A DNA stretch of 64,000 nt from Burkholderia sp. lig30 (GCF_000687455.2 NZ_JGVW01000064.1:1-64000); one strand, 5' to 3'; positions 27,875 to 39,344 are shown, counted from the stretch's first letter. Numbers and translations: made by a program. The notes: generated by a model not told the origin, from the letters alone.

Positions 27875-30243
27875 CACGACGCGTCCGCCAGCTTCGTCAT
27901 CAATGCGCGCGCGTCGTCGCGCGTGCCGGCGTCGCTCGCGTCGAGCACCTCCTGCAGCAGCGTCCGCGCGCCGGACAAGTCACCCAGCTCCACATATTCG
28001 CTCGCGAGATCCAGCTTGTTGCGCGCGATTTTCGCCAGTTCCGCCGGCGTGAACGCAGGCAGCACGGCGCCCGGCACCGACGGCAGGTCGAGATCGAAGT
28101 CGAGCTTCAGCACGCCGAATTGCGCGCCGCCCAGCGGCGGCAGCACCGACGGACGGTTGGCTGCGCCGTCGCCGTTGCCGGTGAACGGCCTGATTCCGTC
28201 ATCGTCCAGCGGGCCGCCCTCCTGCTCGGCATCGTGCAGCGAAGCGGATGCATGATCCGCAACGGGCGGATGTGAAGAGGCTAGACCGTTAGTTGCATTT
28301 TTTTCATCAATGGAAAGCCCGCCCGAAATGGACGCGTCGCTCTCCAATGCCGACGGCTCACTCGCCGTGCGCGGCGGCAACGGCATGTCGAGGCTGTCGA
28401 GCGCCTCGATCGCATCGTGAGGAAACGCCTGCTGCGCATCGGCAGCGGACGGTGCGGACGACTGCCCGGCGGGCACGTCGTCGATTGCGCCCTGGACTAG
28501 CGGCTCGTTGTGAATCTCCATTACCTGTTGCTCGTCCTGCTGTTGCTTATCCTGCTGTTGCTCGGGTTTCGGTTGCTCGGGTTTCGGTTGCTCGACCCTC
28601 GGTTGCTCGATTCGCGGCTGCTCCATCTCCAGCCGTTCGGCCCTCGGCTGCTCAATCTTCGATTGCTCGGCCTTCGATTGCTCGACCTCCGGCTGCGTGG
28701 GCCGCTGTTGCACGGACACGAATGCGACCTCGCGCGCGGGAACCGGCAGCGGATCGGCAGCGGATTGTGCCGCAAACGCGTCCGCCGCGACGCCAGCCGC
28801 TGCCCGCTTCCCGGCCGTTACCGGTGCGCGCGCGATAGATGCATCCTGCGCGCCCGATGCCTCGGGTTGGCTCGACATTTCCGGCGCAACGGTCAGAAGC
28901 GGTTCCGCGCCACCGGCCGAGGACGGCGCGGCCGCTTCGGCCTCCTGCCCCTCGACCTGATCGGCACGACGCGCCTGCCTGCGCCTGCGCCATGCCCAAC
29001 CCGCCAACAACGCGGCCAGCACGCCACCCGCGCCGCCAACCGCGCGCCAGTCGATCTGGCTCGCAATAGCCGCCAGCGAAGGCGCCGCGGCAGATGCAGC
29101 CGGGCGGGCCGCCGGCTTCGCCGCCCGGGCCGTGCCCGTCGCCCCGCCACTCGCCGGAACCCCGCTTGCCGCCGATGCGGCGGCGGTCACGGCCGCACCG
29201 GGCCGTGGCGCAGGCGCGTCGGCCTGCGAGCGGCCGCCCCCCCCCGGACCAGCAGCCGGCGCCTTGCCGATGCCGTGTTTTTGCAACTCCATCAGCACGC
29301 GGTTCTTGAGGGCAAGCAGTTGCTGCAGGCTGGACGGACGAGGTTGCGGCGCGGCCGCGGCGGGCGCCGGGCTCGCGTGAGTCACCGGAGCGGGTACGCC
29401 GGCCGGAGCGGACGGCACCCCCGCATCGCTTCCTGCCACCGGCGCCGACTGGATCGCGCCGCTCCAGACGTGCGGCCCACTCCCCCCGCCCTCGGCAGGT
29501 ACCGCTTGCGCGGCGGACACGCCGACAGGCGTCGACGGCGCCGCCTTCGCCGTAATTCCGGCATCGGTGGCCGGCCCCGGATGCGCGGCAGGTGCGGCCT
29601 GCACGCCCGACGCGCCAGCCGCTGATGGTGCCGCATGCGTAGCCGGCGCGACCTGCGCGCCGGACACACCGAGCGCGGGCGATGCCGCATGCGCAGCAGG
29701 CGCGGCATGCGCTCCCGACACCGCGGGCGCAGGCGATGCGGCGTGCGGAGCGGGCGCAACTTGCGATCCTGACACAGCGGGCGCAGGCGACGCCGCATGC
29801 GAAGCAGGCGCAACGTGCGTTCCCGACACGGCAGGCGCCGACGTCGCCGCATGCGCGGCCGAACCGGCAGCGCTTGCCGATGCGCCATGCACGATCGCCG
29901 CGCCCGACGCATCGAGTGGCGGCACGGTCAGCGTCGCGCCCAGCCTGAGGCGGCTCGGATCACGCTTCATGAACGCCTGCTGGTTCGCATCGAACAGCGC
30001 GCGTCCCGCGTTGGCAAGCACCGTCGGATCGCGCGACTGCGTGACCGCGGCGGCGATGTCGTTGAGAGACTGGCCCGGCTGAACCGTAATGGCGTGCGGC
30101 GCCTGCCCGGCAGGCGCCGCTTTCTCACCGGCGCCCGTCGCCCAGACGGGCGCGGCGGCCGCGCTCAGGGTCAGGACGGCGACCGCGCCGCAAATAGCAT
30201 GTGACAGACGCGACGGAAACGGAAACGAAGAGGATCGGGACAT
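27874..30243 (-). CDS. FimV/LysM-like polar peptidoglycan-binding membrane protein
   Basis: 789 aa from the ATG at 30243 (signal-like [19 protein letters not shown]...). Layout: signal segment (1-35); LysM-type domain (about 45-100, [18 protein letters not shown]); a Pro/Ala/His/Ser-rich region with five 18-aa repeats (about 139-228); a coiled stretch [19 protein letters not shown], as in FimV; one transmembrane helix ([21 protein letters not shown]); an acidic cytoplasmic region with EQPK/EQPR repeats; and a C-terminal FimV domain ([24 protein letters not shown]). In Pseudomonas FimV organises the cell pole and type IV pili through cAMP signalling; in Burkholderia the job is less clear. It heads a coupled fimV-truA-trpF run. 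Confidence 0.88.
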   Translation of the reverse strand: MSRSSSFPFPSRLSHAICGAVAVLTLSAAAAPVWATGAGEKAAPAGQAPHAITVQPGQSLNDIAAAVTQSRDPTVLANAGRALFDANQQAFMKRDPSRLRLGATLTVPPLDASGAAIVHGASASAAGSAAHAATSAPAVSGTHVAPASHAASPAPAVSGSQVAPAPHAASPAPAVSGAHAAPAAHAASPALGVSGAQVAPATHAAPSAAGASGVQAAPAAHPGPATDAGITAKAAPSTPVGVSAAQAVPAEGGGSGPHVWSGAIQSAPVAGSDAGVPSAPAGVPAPVTHASPAPAAAAPQPRPSSLQQLLALKNRVLMELQKHGIGKAPAAGPGGGGRSQADAPAPRPGAAVTAAASAASGVPASGGATGTARAAKPAARPAASAAAPSLAAIASQIDWRAVGGAGGVLAALLAGWAWRRRRQARRADQVEGQEAEAAAPSSAGGAEPLLTVAPEMSSQPEASGAQDASIARAPVTAGKRAAAGVAADAFAAQSAADPLPVPAREVAFVSVQQRPTQPEVEQSKAEQSKIEQPRAERLEMEQPRIEQPRVEQPKPEQPKPEQQQDKQQQDEQQVMEIHNEPLVQGAIDDVPAGQSSAPSAADAQQAFPHDAIEALDSLDMPLPPRTASEPSALESDASISGGLSIDEKNATNGLASSHPPVADHASASLHDAEQEGGPLDDDGIRPFTGNGDGAANRPSVLPPLGGAQFGVLKLDFDLDLPSVPGAVLPAFTPAELAKIARNKLDLASEYVELGDLSGARTLLQEVLDASDAGTRDDARALMTKLADAS
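28540..28695 (-). repeat. 15-bp tandem repeats encoding EQPxx units in fimV
   Basis: About ten imperfect 15-bp units on the plus strand of the type GGTTGCTCGACCCTC, encoding [15 protein letters not shown] pentapeptides in the acidic cytoplasmic part of the FimV-like protein. Likely length-variable by slippage. Confidence 0.8.
29560..29829 (-). repeat. 54-bp tandem repeats in fimV (about five units)
   Basis: Five consecutive 18-aa units of the form [18 protein letters not shown] encoded by diverged 54-bp repeats in the periplasmic linker. The units differ mainly at positions 4, 5 and 10, so the array has drifted rather than being freshly expanded. Confidence 0.8.
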
Positions 30244-30320
30244 CGTTGACTCTATCGCCGCGCTGACGCGCGGCTGGAATTCGCGTTTGGGGAAATGCAA
30301 AGGTCGTCGCAGAAATGCAA

Positions 30321-30345
30321 AAGCGTCGCGTAAAACGCGACGCTT
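30321..30345 (-). terminator. Hairpin with weak T-run upstream of fimV
   Basis: Perfect 10-bp stem AAGCGTCGCG/CGCGACGCTT with a 5-nt loop, followed on the minus strand by TTGCATTTC. It could stop transcripts from the HEPN-MNT module before they reach fimV, about 80 bp ahead of the fimV start. Confidence 0.55.
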
Positions 30346-30505
30346 CGGGCGTGTCTGCGCGTCGTGACCGCGTAGTTTACTTCAGGAGGTCGAATTCAGG
30401 CCGAAATCGTCAACAAACGATGGCGCCGCCACGACATCGCGCATGCCGCCGGCGCGACACTGCCGACGAAGCCATCCTTCGCGACGCATTGGCCCGGCAC
30501 GAGGA

Positions 30506-30967
30506 TCAGGTTGTCGCAACGAGATCGGGATGATGCTGCACCAGCCAGGTCGACACGGTGGTCAGAACGGTGCTGGATAACTGCAATACGTCCCTCAACG
30601 TCTGCTCATCCACTGATTCGAAGCCGTCGTACTTGCTGTTGCGCAGGTCGAGCAGCGTTTCGAGTTCATCAAGCGTGCCTTCGCCCAAATCCAGCGCACC
30701 GGCGAGCCCTTCCATTGCGATCCGGTGGTGACCAGGTCTCGAAGAAATGCGATAGCCTTGCGCAGCAAAAACAGCCAGGGCACAGAACAGGATTGCATCG
30801 TAAGCCGCATCGAGTCGCGTCGGGCCGGACACGCTGGCGTTCTGGGAATCCTTGTATTTCTGCACAGCGGCGCGCAGTTGGGACTGGATTGTCTGCCGGT
30901 TTCTCGTGCGCTCCTGGCGGACCAGTTCCGGCTCGTCCTGAGACAAGGAAAACGGATTACGCAGCAT
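30506..30967 (-). CDS. HEPN-like protein (putative toxin partner of MNT protein)
   Basis: 153 aa, all-helical by composition. The features DAAYDAILFCALAVFAAQGYR and LETLLDLRNSKYDGF recall HEPN-type domains (SAV_6107-like), where an Arg-Asn or RX4-6H motif lines an RNase site; here RISSRPGH (R-X6-H) and LRNSKY are candidates. It begins 11 bp inside the end of the upstream nucleotidyltransferase gene, the standard order of MNT-HEPN pairs. In characterised pairs the HEPN partner is an RNase toxin and the MNT partner neutralises it by adding AMP to it. Function is inferred from pairing; I cannot confirm the family without a profile search. Confidence 0.6.
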   Translation of the reverse strand: MLRNPFSLSQDEPELVRQERTRNRQTIQSQLRAAVQKYKDSQNASVSGPTRLDAAYDAILFCALAVFAAQGYRISSRPGHHRIAMEGLAGALDLGEGTLDELETLLDLRNSKYDGFESVDEQTLRDVLQLSSTVLTTVSTWLVQHHPDLVATT

Positions 30968-31535
30968 AGTTGAACACTCCCTTCACCGGAATAACGGGGT
31001 GCGATACGACATTACTTGCAAAGCCTTCCCCATCGGCCAGCTTTTCCTCGAATTCCCTGCGTGAAACAACGGTCGCATGAATCTCGCGATGGTGCTTTCG
31101 GCCGACCGGCTTCAGTCGGGCGTTGACCTTCAGGCTGCTCAGGTGCTCCCCCAACACCAGCACATCGACGTCCGATCGAGCCAACTCCTTCCCTCGAGCG
31201 ACCGACCCAAATATGACGGCCGCTTCGGCCTCTTCAGGCAGGGCGCTCGCAATGTCATCCAGTATTTCGTCGCTCCGACGGGCCATGTCGGTCAGCCCGG
31301 CCAGCAAGGGGTCATTCGCCGCTTGATAAGTGATGTGCTGGCCATGTGCGACTCGCTTCGCCAACCCGACCTCCGCCCACTTCCGCAGCCATCTGGAAAC
31401 GTTGCCTCGATCGGCGCCAGCCATTCGGGCGAGCTCAACCGTGGTGTAACTGCACGTCGGGTCCTGATACAACGCGCGAAGCAGGGAAAAGCGTTGCGCC
31501 CCCCCAAACAGCTCGCTCAGCATGGCGTTCTTCAT
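30957..31535 (-). CDS. HTH-nucleotidyltransferase (MNT) fusion, putative antitoxin/regulator
   Basis: 192 aa from the ATG at 31535 with GAGGA upstream; the frame is open further but this start has the site. Residues 1-80 form a winged helix-turn-helix (ELFGGAQRFSLLRALYQ...YTTVELARMAGADRGNVSRWLRKWAEVGL). The rest is a minimal nucleotidyltransferase with the GSVARG...SDVDVLV signature (GS-X10-DxD). The fusion could repress its own promoter, where CATC-N3-GATG palindromes lie. It overlaps the HEPN gene by 11 bp. The pair interrupts the usual asd-fimV order and looks acquired. Confidence 0.78.
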   Translation of the reverse strand: MKNAMLSELFGGAQRFSLLRALYQDPTCSYTTVELARMAGADRGNVSRWLRKWAEVGLAKRVAHGQHITYQAANDPLLAGLTDMARRSDEILDDIASALPEEAEAAVIFGSVARGKELARSDVDVLVLGEHLSSLKVNARLKPVGRKHHREIHATVVSRREFEEKLADGEGFASNVVSHPVIPVKGVFNYAA

Positions 31536-31556
31536 GAAATCCTCGGTGTGCAATCG

Positions 31557-31631
31557 ACATCGGTGATGTGCAGGATACATCAACGATGCTCGGCGGCCAA
31601 GATGTTTAATGTACATCGATGATGTGCATTG
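31557..31631. promoter_or_regulatory. Palindromic CATC-GATG sites upstream of the HTH-MNT gene
   Basis: Two related inverted repeats lie upstream of the MNT start: ACATCggtGATGT (31557-31569) and TGTACATCgatGATGTGCA (31610-31628), followed by another TGTACA half-site. The shared CATC-N3-GATG core suggests an autoregulatory operator for the HTH-MNT protein. Confidence 0.55.
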
Positions 31632-31789
31632 TACATTCACACATCCTGTCTTCTGCTTCAGCCGGAGTGGCGGCCACAGAAGATGAAGTGCCGAATGGGC
31701 CGCTTCAGCTCTTGCGCGGCAAGCCGGTGCACGAGGGGTGTCGATGAAAGCCCCGGATGTCACTGCCCGACGACGGGGAACACCATGCG

Positions 31790-31822
31790 AAAAAGCCCCG
31801 GCCGCGCGAGCGGTCCGGGGCT
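31790..31822 (-). terminator. Rho-independent terminator of asd
   Basis: On the minus strand AGCCCCGG and CCGGGGCT pair as an 8-bp stem (31815-31822 with 31794-31801) around a 13-nt apex, followed by five Ts. It lies about 85 bp after the asd stop and separates the leu-asd operon from the HEPN-MNT module. Confidence 0.85.
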
Positions 31823-31908
31823 TCCGTGTTCTCATATGCAGCCGGCTCGGGCGCGACCGGCACGGCCCGCGTGCCCGCCTGAACGGCGGACATCGCAGGC
31901 ATGCGCGA

Positions 31909-33030
31909 TCATTTGTCGAGCAGAATGCGCAGCATGCGGCGCAGCGGCTCGGCCGCGCCCCACAGCAGCTGGTCGCCGACCGTGAACGCGGACAGGTATT
32001 CGCCGCCCATCGCCAGCTTGCGCAGGCGGCCGACCGGCACCGTCAGCGTGCCCGTCACCTTGGCCGGCGACAGGTCGCGCATCGACGCTTCGCGCTCGTT
32101 CGGCACGACCTTCACCCAGTCGTTCGCCGACGCGAGGATGCCGTTGATCTCGTCGAGCGGCACGTCCTTCTTCAGCTTGATCGTCAGCGCCTGCGAGTGG
32201 CAGCGCATCGCGCCGATCCGCACGCACAGGCCGTCGACCGGGATCGAGCCCGGCTCGCCCATCGCCGGCTTGCCGAGGATCTTGTTGGTTTCCGCGCCGC
32301 CCTTCCACTCTTCCTTCGACATGCCGTTGCCGAGATCCTTGTCGATCCACGGAATCAGCGAGCCGGCCAGCGGCACGCCGAAGTGGCTCGTCGGCATCGC
32401 ATCGCTGTTCATCGTGGCCAGCACGCGGCGGTCGATGTCGAGGATCGCCGACGCCGGATCGGCGAGCTGCTCCTTCACCGCGCCGTTCAGCGCGCCCATC
32501 TGCGACAGCAGTTCGCGCATGTTCTGCGCGCCCGCGCCCGACGCGGCCTGGTACGTCATCGCCGTCATCCAGTCGACGAGGTTCTCGCGGAACAGGCCGC
32601 CCAGCGCCATCAGCATCAGGCTGACCGTGCAGTTGCCGCCGACGAAGTTCTTCGTGCCGTTGACGAGCGCGTCCTTGATCACGTTCAGGTTGACCGGATC
32701 GAGAATGATGACCGCGTCGTCATTCATCCGCAGCGACGACGCCGCGTCGATCCAGTAGCCGTTCCAGCCCGCTGCGCGCAGCTTCGGGAACACTTCGTTC
32801 GTGTAGTCGCCGCCCTGGCAGGTGATGATGGCGTCGCACTTCTTCAGCTCGTCGACGTTCATCGCGTCCTTGAGCGTAGTCTCGTTTTTCGCGAACGACG
32901 GCGCCTTGCCGCCCGAGTTGCTGGTGCTGAAAAACACCGGTTCGATCAGGTCGAAATCGCCCTCTTCCTGCATGCGTTGCATGAGGACGCTGCCGACCAT
33001 GCCGCGCCAACCTACGAGACCTACGTTCAT
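31909..33030 (-). CDS. asd: Aspartate-semialdehyde dehydrogenase
   Basis: NADPH-dependent reduction of aspartyl phosphate to the semialdehyde, feeding Met/Thr/Lys and diaminopimelate. 373 aa from the ATG at 33030 ([16 protein letters not shown], the nucleotide-binding start typical of the long Gram-negative form). The catalytic cysteine is Cys134 in [32 protein letters not shown]-type and [12 protein letters not shown] segments also match. It lies downstream of leuB and ends at a strong terminator. Confidence 0.97.
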   Translation of the reverse strand: MNVGLVGWRGMVGSVLMQRMQEEGDFDLIEPVFFSTSNSGGKAPSFAKNETTLKDAMNVDELKKCDAIITCQGGDYTNEVFPKLRAAGWNGYWIDAASSLRMNDDAVIILDPVNLNVIKDALVNGTKNFVGGNCTVSLMLMALGGLFRENLVDWMTAMTYQAASGAGAQNMRELLSQMGALNGAVKEQLADPASAILDIDRRVLATMNSDAMPTSHFGVPLAGSLIPWIDKDLGNGMSKEEWKGGAETNKILGKPAMGEPGSIPVDGLCVRIGAMRCHSQALTIKLKKDVPLDEINGILASANDWVKVVPNEREASMRDLSPAKVTGTLTVPVGRLRKLAMGGEYLSAFTVGDQLLWGAAEPLRRMLRILLDK

Positions 33031-33112
33031 GACTAACCCTTTGAATGGAGCTTCCCCGCCATTTCCGTCCCCTGCGTGACCGCGCGGGGAAACAGGCGGG
33101 CACGACGGACGA

Positions 33113-33232
33113 TCAGCGTTTAATGAACGCTTTCGTGGTAATGGTTTTCGTGGTGATGATGGCGCGCGCACCCGCACGGGCAATCTTGCCGTGGAGTTTC
33201 AAGACCGGGGAGATCAGGGAAATCAGCGCCAT
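33113..33232 (-). CDS. Possible 39-residue basic peptide between leuB and asd
   Basis: A short frame in the 320-bp leuB-asd gap, encoding a strongly basic peptide that starts [16 protein letters not shown] and ends KAFIKR. No good ribosome binding site is visible and I do not recognise it. It may be chance. Nothing else was recognised in this gap, which should contain any asd promoter. Confidence 0.2.
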   Translation of the reverse strand: MALISLISPVLKLHGKIARAGARAIITTKTITTKAFIKR

Positions 33233-33350
33233 CGTTTGAGTCTACACAAACCCGGTTGGCCGCACAACGGCTAATTCGGTGCGGCCGCGCAGCGCGAACG
33301 CGCCGTTTTCGCGGCATCGTTCGCGCCCTTTTGTTTCAAGCCTTCAATGC

Positions 33351-34418
33351 TTACAGCGCCGCGATTACCGCGTCGCCCATGGCGACCGTGCCGACCTGCT
33401 GGCAGCCCGGCGTCGCGATGTCGCCGGTGCGATAGCCTTGCTCGAGCACCTTCTTCACCGCGCGCTCGATGCGATCGGCCTGCTCCGCGCGATTCAGCGA
33501 GTAGCGCAGCAGCATCGCGGCCGACAGGATCGTCGCGAGCGGGTTCGCAATGCCCTTGCCGGCGATGTCCGGCGCGGAGCCGTGCGACGGCTCGTACAGG
33601 CCCTTGTTGTTCTTGTCGAGCGACGCCGACGGCAGCATGCCGATCGAGCCGGTGAGCATCGACGCCTCGTCGGACAGGATGTCGCCGAACATGTTGCCGG
33701 TCACGATCACGTCGAACTGCTTCGGCGCCTTCGCGAGCTGCATCGCCGCGTTGTCGACGTACATGTGCGACAGCTCGACGTCCGCATACTCCTTCGACAC
33801 GTCGATCATGACGTCGCGCCAGAACTGCGAGGTTTCGAGCACGTTCGACTTGTCGACCGACAGCAGCTTCTTCTGACGCTTCTGCGCGGCCTGGAACGCG
33901 ACGTGCGCGATGCGGCGCACTTCCGGCTCCGAATAGCGCATCGTGTCGAAGCCCTCGCGCGCGCCGGCGAACGGGCCGTCCGGCGCCTGGCGGATGCCGC
34001 GCGGCTGGCCGAAGTAGATGTCGCCGTTCAGCTCGCGCACGATCAGGATGTCGAGGCCCGCGACCAGCTCGGGCTTCAGCGGCGACGCGTCGACGAGCTG
34101 CGGATAGCAGATCGCCGGACGGAAGTTCGCGAACAGCTCGAGATGCTTGCGCAGGCCGAGAATCGCCTGCTCGGGACGCAGCGCGCGCTCCAGCGAGTCG
34201 TATTTCCAGTCGCCGACCGAGCCGAACAGGATCGCGTCCGCCTCTTTCGCGAGCTTGAGCGTCGCGTCCGGCAGCGGATGGCCGCTCGCCTCGTAGCCGG
34301 CGCCGCCGACGGGCGCTTCCTCGAGTTCGAACTTCTCGTCGAGTGCGTTCAGCACCTTCACCGCTTCCTTGACGATCTCCGGGCCGATGCCGTCGCCGGG
34401 CAGCACTGCAATCTTCAT
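33351..34418 (-). CDS. leuB: 3-isopropylmalate dehydrogenase LeuB
   Basis: NAD-dependent oxidative decarboxylation in leucine synthesis. 355 aa, [20 protein letters not shown] start, substrate Arg region [24 protein letters not shown], and the metal-binding [25 protein letters not shown]. The order leuC-leuD-leuB is continued by asd. It starts 80 bp after leuD. Confidence 0.98.
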   Translation of the reverse strand: MKIAVLPGDGIGPEIVKEAVKVLNALDEKFELEEAPVGGAGYEASGHPLPDATLKLAKEADAILFGSVGDWKYDSLERALRPEQAILGLRKHLELFANFRPAICYPQLVDASPLKPELVAGLDILIVRELNGDIYFGQPRGIRQAPDGPFAGAREGFDTMRYSEPEVRRIAHVAFQAAQKRQKKLLSVDKSNVLETSQFWRDVMIDVSKEYADVELSHMYVDNAAMQLAKAPKQFDVIVTGNMFGDILSDEASMLTGSIGMLPSASLDKNNKGLYEPSHGSAPDIAGKGIANPLATILSAAMLLRYSLNRAEQADRIERAVKKVLEQGYRTGDIATPGCQQVGTVAMGDAVIAAL

Positions 34419-34498
34419 GCGTTATTCCTGACTGGGTAGAGTGTGAATTCCGAACGGCGGACGCACGCCGCGAGCGCGCGCCCGCCTGGCGGGCGATC

Positions 34499-35149
34499 TC
34501 AGCCGACCAGCTTGTGGTTGAGCCACGGCTGCTTCGCGAGGCGCTCCGCTTCGAACTGGCGGATCTTGTCGGCGTGACGCAGCGTGAGGCCGATGTCGTC
34601 GAAACCGTTCAGCAGGCAATACTTGCGGAACGCCGCGACCTCGAACGGATACTCGCGGCCGTCCGGCGCACGCACGACCTGCGCGTCCAGATCGATCGTC
34701 AGCTGATAGCCGTTGAACGCGTACGTCTCGTTGAACAGGTGATCGACCTGCTGCTCGGTCAGCACGATCGGCAACACGCCGTTCTTGAAGCAGTTGTTGT
34801 AGAAGATGTCGGCGAAGCTCGGCGCGATCAGCGCGCGGAAGCCGTACTGCTGCAGCGCCCACGGCGCGTGCTCGCGCGAGCTGCCGCAGCCGAAGTTCTT
34901 GCGCGCGAGCAGGACCGACGCGCCCTGGTAGCGCGGCTGGTTCAGCACGAAATCCGGGTTCAGCGGACGCGTCGAGTTGTCCTGGCCCGGCTCGCCGTGA
35001 TCCAGGTAGCGCCATTCGTCGAACGCGTTCGGGCCGAAGCCGGTGCGCTTGATCGACTTCAGGAACTGCTTCGGGATGATCGCGTCCGTGTCGACGTTCT
35101 CGCGATCGAGCGGCGCCACGACGCCGGTGTGCACAGTGAATTTATCCAT
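34499..35149 (-). CDS. leuD: 3-isopropylmalate dehydratase small subunit LeuD
   Basis: Swivelling domain of isopropylmalate isomerase. 216 aa from the ATG at 35149: [30 protein letters not shown] is the standard opening (the longer frame upstream runs into leuC). [15 protein letters not shown] is the substrate-binding loop. It lies 13 bp after leuC and acts as a heterodimer with it. Confidence 0.97.
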   Translation of the reverse strand: MDKFTVHTGVVAPLDRENVDTDAIIPKQFLKSIKRTGFGPNAFDEWRYLDHGEPGQDNSTRPLNPDFVLNQPRYQGASVLLARKNFGCGSSREHAPWALQQYGFRALIAPSFADIFYNNCFKNGVLPIVLTEQQVDHLFNETYAFNGYQLTIDLDAQVVRAPDGREYPFEVAAFRKYCLLNGFDDIGLTLRHADKIRQFEAERLAKQPWLNHKLVG

Positions 35150-35162
35150 GATCGGTGTCCCG

Positions 35163-36572
<1,410 letters not shown>

Positions 36573-36842
36573 GGGTATGCGGGGTCCTTGTGACTACAAG
36601 CCTTGCGGATGGAGCCGATTATGCCACGCAGAGCCCGCCGCCGCGCAGGCCGGCCGAGAAAAAACCCATTAAAAACATGAGCTTGGCTGGTAGTCTCAAT
36701 ACCTGTATCAGGATTACCCGGCAGGGGGCGCGTCGAACTTGATTGGAAGTGAATGCAACTCTTGATTAGATCCGGATACAACATCGCGGCCTCGCCCGCC
36801 CGACCGGTACATTTCAGCGGTGACATCCCCCCGAGCCGACTG

Positions 36843-37421
36843 CTAGCCCAGATTTGCAAGCAGCATCGCCAAGGCGTCCTTCATGCGAGCACCGCTCGCT
36901 CCCGCCCGCACCATGACTTGCAAACCGGGAAACGCAACCGTGAATAGCCGTGCAAGCCGGCGCGCATTCTCCTTAGTGCGCACCGAACCGTCGCCCTGGC
37001 CACGAGCGATCGTCCTTGCAAGCGCATCCTCTATAAGTTGAAAATCTGCCTCGACCCGCGACTGAACATCCGGATCGTGTGGCGCCATTTCCACGGCCTG
37101 ATTGACACTCATGCAACCATGAGAAAATTCAAGTTGCTCTGCATGCCCGATGATCATGCGGAAAAAAGCCTCAATCGCCCCGCGAGCATTTCCGCGCTCC
37201 AAAATGCTGTACATCTCTCGCGCACGCTCATCTCGATAGGCGTCGTATGCTGAAAGAAACAGTTCGCGCTTTCCCCCGAACGCCGCATACAGACTGCTCT
37301 TGCTCAGCCCTGTAGCGGCAAGCAGGTCGCTCAGCGAAGTGGCCTCGTAGCCCTTGTTCCAAAATACGGCCATTGCCCGATGTAGCGTTTCATCGGTGTC
37401 GAATTGTTGCACCCGTCCCAT
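36843..37421 (-). CDS. TetR/AcrR family transcriptional regulator
   Basis: 192 aa. The N-terminal HTH (residues 8-55) reads TDETLHRAMAVFWNKGYEATSLSDLLAATGLSKSSLYAAFGGKRELFL, textbook for the family. The C-terminal ligand domain includes FSHGCMSVNQAVE with a lone Cys, the segment found in TetR regulators of electrophile or quinone responses. A perfect palindrome GGACTGAACAGTCC lies 36 bp upstream of its start, and three related palindromes lie before the isochorismatase and Old Yellow Enzyme genes, so it most likely represses all of them and itself. Confidence 0.9.
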   Translation of the reverse strand: MGRVQQFDTDETLHRAMAVFWNKGYEATSLSDLLAATGLSKSSLYAAFGGKRELFLSAYDAYRDERAREMYSILERGNARGAIEAFFRMIIGHAEQLEFSHGCMSVNQAVEMAPHDPDVQSRVEADFQLIEDALARTIARGQGDGSVRTKENARRLARLFTVAFPGLQVMVRAGASGARMKDALAMLLANLG

Positions 37422-37456
37422 GCATTTCTTCCTGCGAGCAAAGCGTCATTTTTCCG

Positions 37457-37470
37457 GACTGAACAGTCCC
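37457..37470. promoter_or_regulatory. Palindromic operator GGACTGAACAGTCC before tetR
   Basis: A perfect 6+2+6 palindrome related to the GGACC-N4-GGTCC sites at 39.2-39.5 kb. It lies between the tetR start and the pirin stop, consistent with autoregulation. Confidence 0.65.
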
Positions 37471-37580
37471 GTTCGATCAATGTAGCAGGTGCACGTAAGT
37501 GGGGCAAGGCTGCCGATTTGCCACTGCCGATCGATGCTAGCGCGGCTGGGCCGCGCTGCCATCATGCATCAAACCTATAA

Positions 37581-38438
37581 TTATTGCGCCGCCCCTACTG
37601 GTTGCAATCGCCCCATTTCGCCCGCATTGAACCGTGCCACAGCGTCAGCCAGTTGTCCCACCGAATTCATAATAAAGGGACCATGCATGACTAGCGGCTC
37701 CGTGAGTGCCGGCCCTGCCAGGACGAGCATGCGTGTTGACGCTTGCGGCATCAAATGAAGCAAGGCGGGGGCATCGCTCCGCAATCCTACTGCATCCCCA
37801 CGACGCAAGGCGATTTGCTTACCTGCCGCATCTACCTGAAGCATTCCTTCCAGCACATAAAGAATGGTATTCCAGTTGCCACGAAGCGGCAGTTGGCCCG
37901 GAACGTTCCATGTGCCATCAAGTAGCTGAAAAGGTTCAGCCGGCATGAGAGGCGAATATATCCCGTCGTAGTCGCCGACAACTACGCGAACGCGGTTTGC
38001 ACTGTCGTCACCGGCCACTGGAATATCGTCTCGCTTGACCCAAAACACCTTCGGATTGAGTTGCTTATTCGCGGCACTCAGATTGACAAAGCGTTGAATA
38101 CCATGGACCTCGCGACCGTTCTCAGCGGGAAACTCGTCATGCACCACACCGCAGCCCGCTTGCGTCCAGATGACATCCCCCGGAGCAGCCACGAAGTCGT
38201 GCCCCAGGGAGTCTCGGTTACGCATAGCCCCGGCGGAATCCTCGAACAAGTATGAGATCGCAGAAAAACCCGCGTGGGGATGCGGCGAAAATGTCGGTCC
38301 GCGCATCCTGAAATGATCAAGACCCACGACTGGATTGATAAAGCCCTCGAGTTCACGCAGATCGATACGAGCCGCTGCAAAATTCGTACCTCGCGGCGAC
38401 ATCTGATTATGGGTGAGTGAGGAAACGTGTACGGCCAT
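37581..38438 (-). CDS. Pirin family protein
   Basis: Bicupin protein of 285 aa from the ATG at 38438 (a TTG two codons earlier is possible). The metal-binding cupin motif FSPHPHAGFSAISYLFEDSAG, with HxH, and a second group further on (QAGCGVVHDEFP) are typical of bacterial pirins; some members are quercetin 2,3-dioxygenases, others redox sensors or enzyme regulators. It lies 72 bp after the isochorismatase gene on the same strand, so they form an operon. Confidence 0.88.
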   Translation of the reverse strand: MAVHVSSLTHNQMSPRGTNFAAARIDLRELEGFINPVVGLDHFRMRGPTFSPHPHAGFSAISYLFEDSAGAMRNRDSLGHDFVAAPGDVIWTQAGCGVVHDEFPAENGREVHGIQRFVNLSAANKQLNPKVFWVKRDDIPVAGDDSANRVRVVVGDYDGIYSPLMPAEPFQLLDGTWNVPGQLPLRGNWNTILYVLEGMLQVDAAGKQIALRRGDAVGLRSDAPALLHLMPQASTRMLVLAGPALTEPLVMHGPFIMNSVGQLADAVARFNAGEMGRLQPVGAAQ

Positions 38439-38510
38439 ATTCAATACCTGCTATTCGGGCGCGAGGCCACGACGGAAAAGCGACATGACCCCGCAATCGG
38501 ACAAAGTGAG

Positions 38511-39137
38511 TTACAGAGAGGCACCCTTCGTCGCGAGGAAGCTGCCAATCAGGTTGCCATAGAACGGAAGATGTTCACCCATGACGGCGCCGAGGTCCTG
38601 ACCGTGCGGATTGCGCCAATCGGCCTGCAACTCCGCGCCGACCGCGACCCACGTAATCGGAGTGACACCGGCTTGCACCATGCGTGCGACGGCCACCTCC
38701 TGAACCAGCTTGTTCCAGGTACCCGACGCGTCGATGACGGCGTACACATCGAAGCCTTCCTTCGCTGCCGACAGTGCGACGAATGCGACACATACTTCCG
38801 TCGACACGCCTGCAACAATCAACTTCTTACGCCCGGTCTTGCGAACCGCCTCGACAAAATCCTTGTTGTCCCAAGCGTTGATTTCACCCGGACGATGAAT
38901 CACCGGTGCGTTCGGCAGGATCTGGGAAATCGTCGGTAGCAGAGGGCCATTCGGACCGTCCGAAGCGCTCGTCGTGGCAACCGTGGGCAGGCTGAAGATC
39001 TTGCCGAGTTTGGCCAGTGCCGTGACTGCGGCCATGTACTCCGGGATGCTTTGATCCTGAATGCCGTTCGAGAGGCCAGTCTGGTGGTCGATCAACAGCA
39101 GAGCTGCATTGTCGGCGGTAAGACGTTCATAACTCAT
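38511..39137 (-). CDS. Isochorismatase-family hydrolase (YcaC-like)
   Basis: Cysteine hydrolase, 208 aa from the ATG at 39137 with AAGGAG upstream. The catalytic Asp is in LLLIDHQTGL, a Lys-containing segment KKLIVAGVSTEVCVAF carries the nucleophilic Cys, with a non-prolyl cis-peptide-like GVSTEV. It most resembles the YcaC subgroup rather than true isochorismatases. It is divergent from the Old Yellow Enzyme gene across a 410-bp region with three palindromic operators, and is followed by the pirin gene. Confidence 0.9.
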   Translation of the reverse strand: MSYERLTADNAALLLIDHQTGLSNGIQDQSIPEYMAAVTALAKLGKIFSLPTVATTSASDGPNGPLLPTISQILPNAPVIHRPGEINAWDNKDFVEAVRKTGRKKLIVAGVSTEVCVAFVALSAAKEGFDVYAVIDASGTWNKLVQEVAVARMVQAGVTPITWVAVGAELQADWRNPHGQDLGAVMGEHLPFYGNLIGSFLATKGASL

Positions 39138-39247
39138 GTTTACTCTCCTTGGTTGCTGCTGGCGGCTACGCCACCGGTCGTCGTGCGCGACACCTGCCCA
39201 TGACGAGGACGTCAACACCGGGCCAAGCATCACGCGCAAAATTTTCA

Positions 39248-39261
39248 GGACCAAATGGTCC
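39248..39261. promoter_or_regulatory. Palindrome GGACCAAATGGTCC, TetR-type operator 1
   Basis: A 5-bp arm GGACC and GGTCC around AAAT, about 110 bp upstream of the isochorismatase start. One of three copies in the divergent intergenic region. Confidence 0.65.
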
Positions 39262-39344
39262 AATTTGGACGCCAAAGGCCGTGTGTTTCCAATGCGGGCT
39301 CTTCGGCTACCGGGCGTCGCTCGACGCGATCCACCTCGACTTAC

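Noticed and set aside
29560-29829. CRISPR-like array of about 54-bp units
   Set aside because: The repeats are in-frame, diverged and without spacers; they encode protein repeats in the FimV-like gene.
36573-36842. Possible leader peptide or attenuator upstream of leuC
   Set aside because: No short frame with leucine codons and no terminator-antiterminator pair was found by eye; also no gene seen in this 270-base gap.
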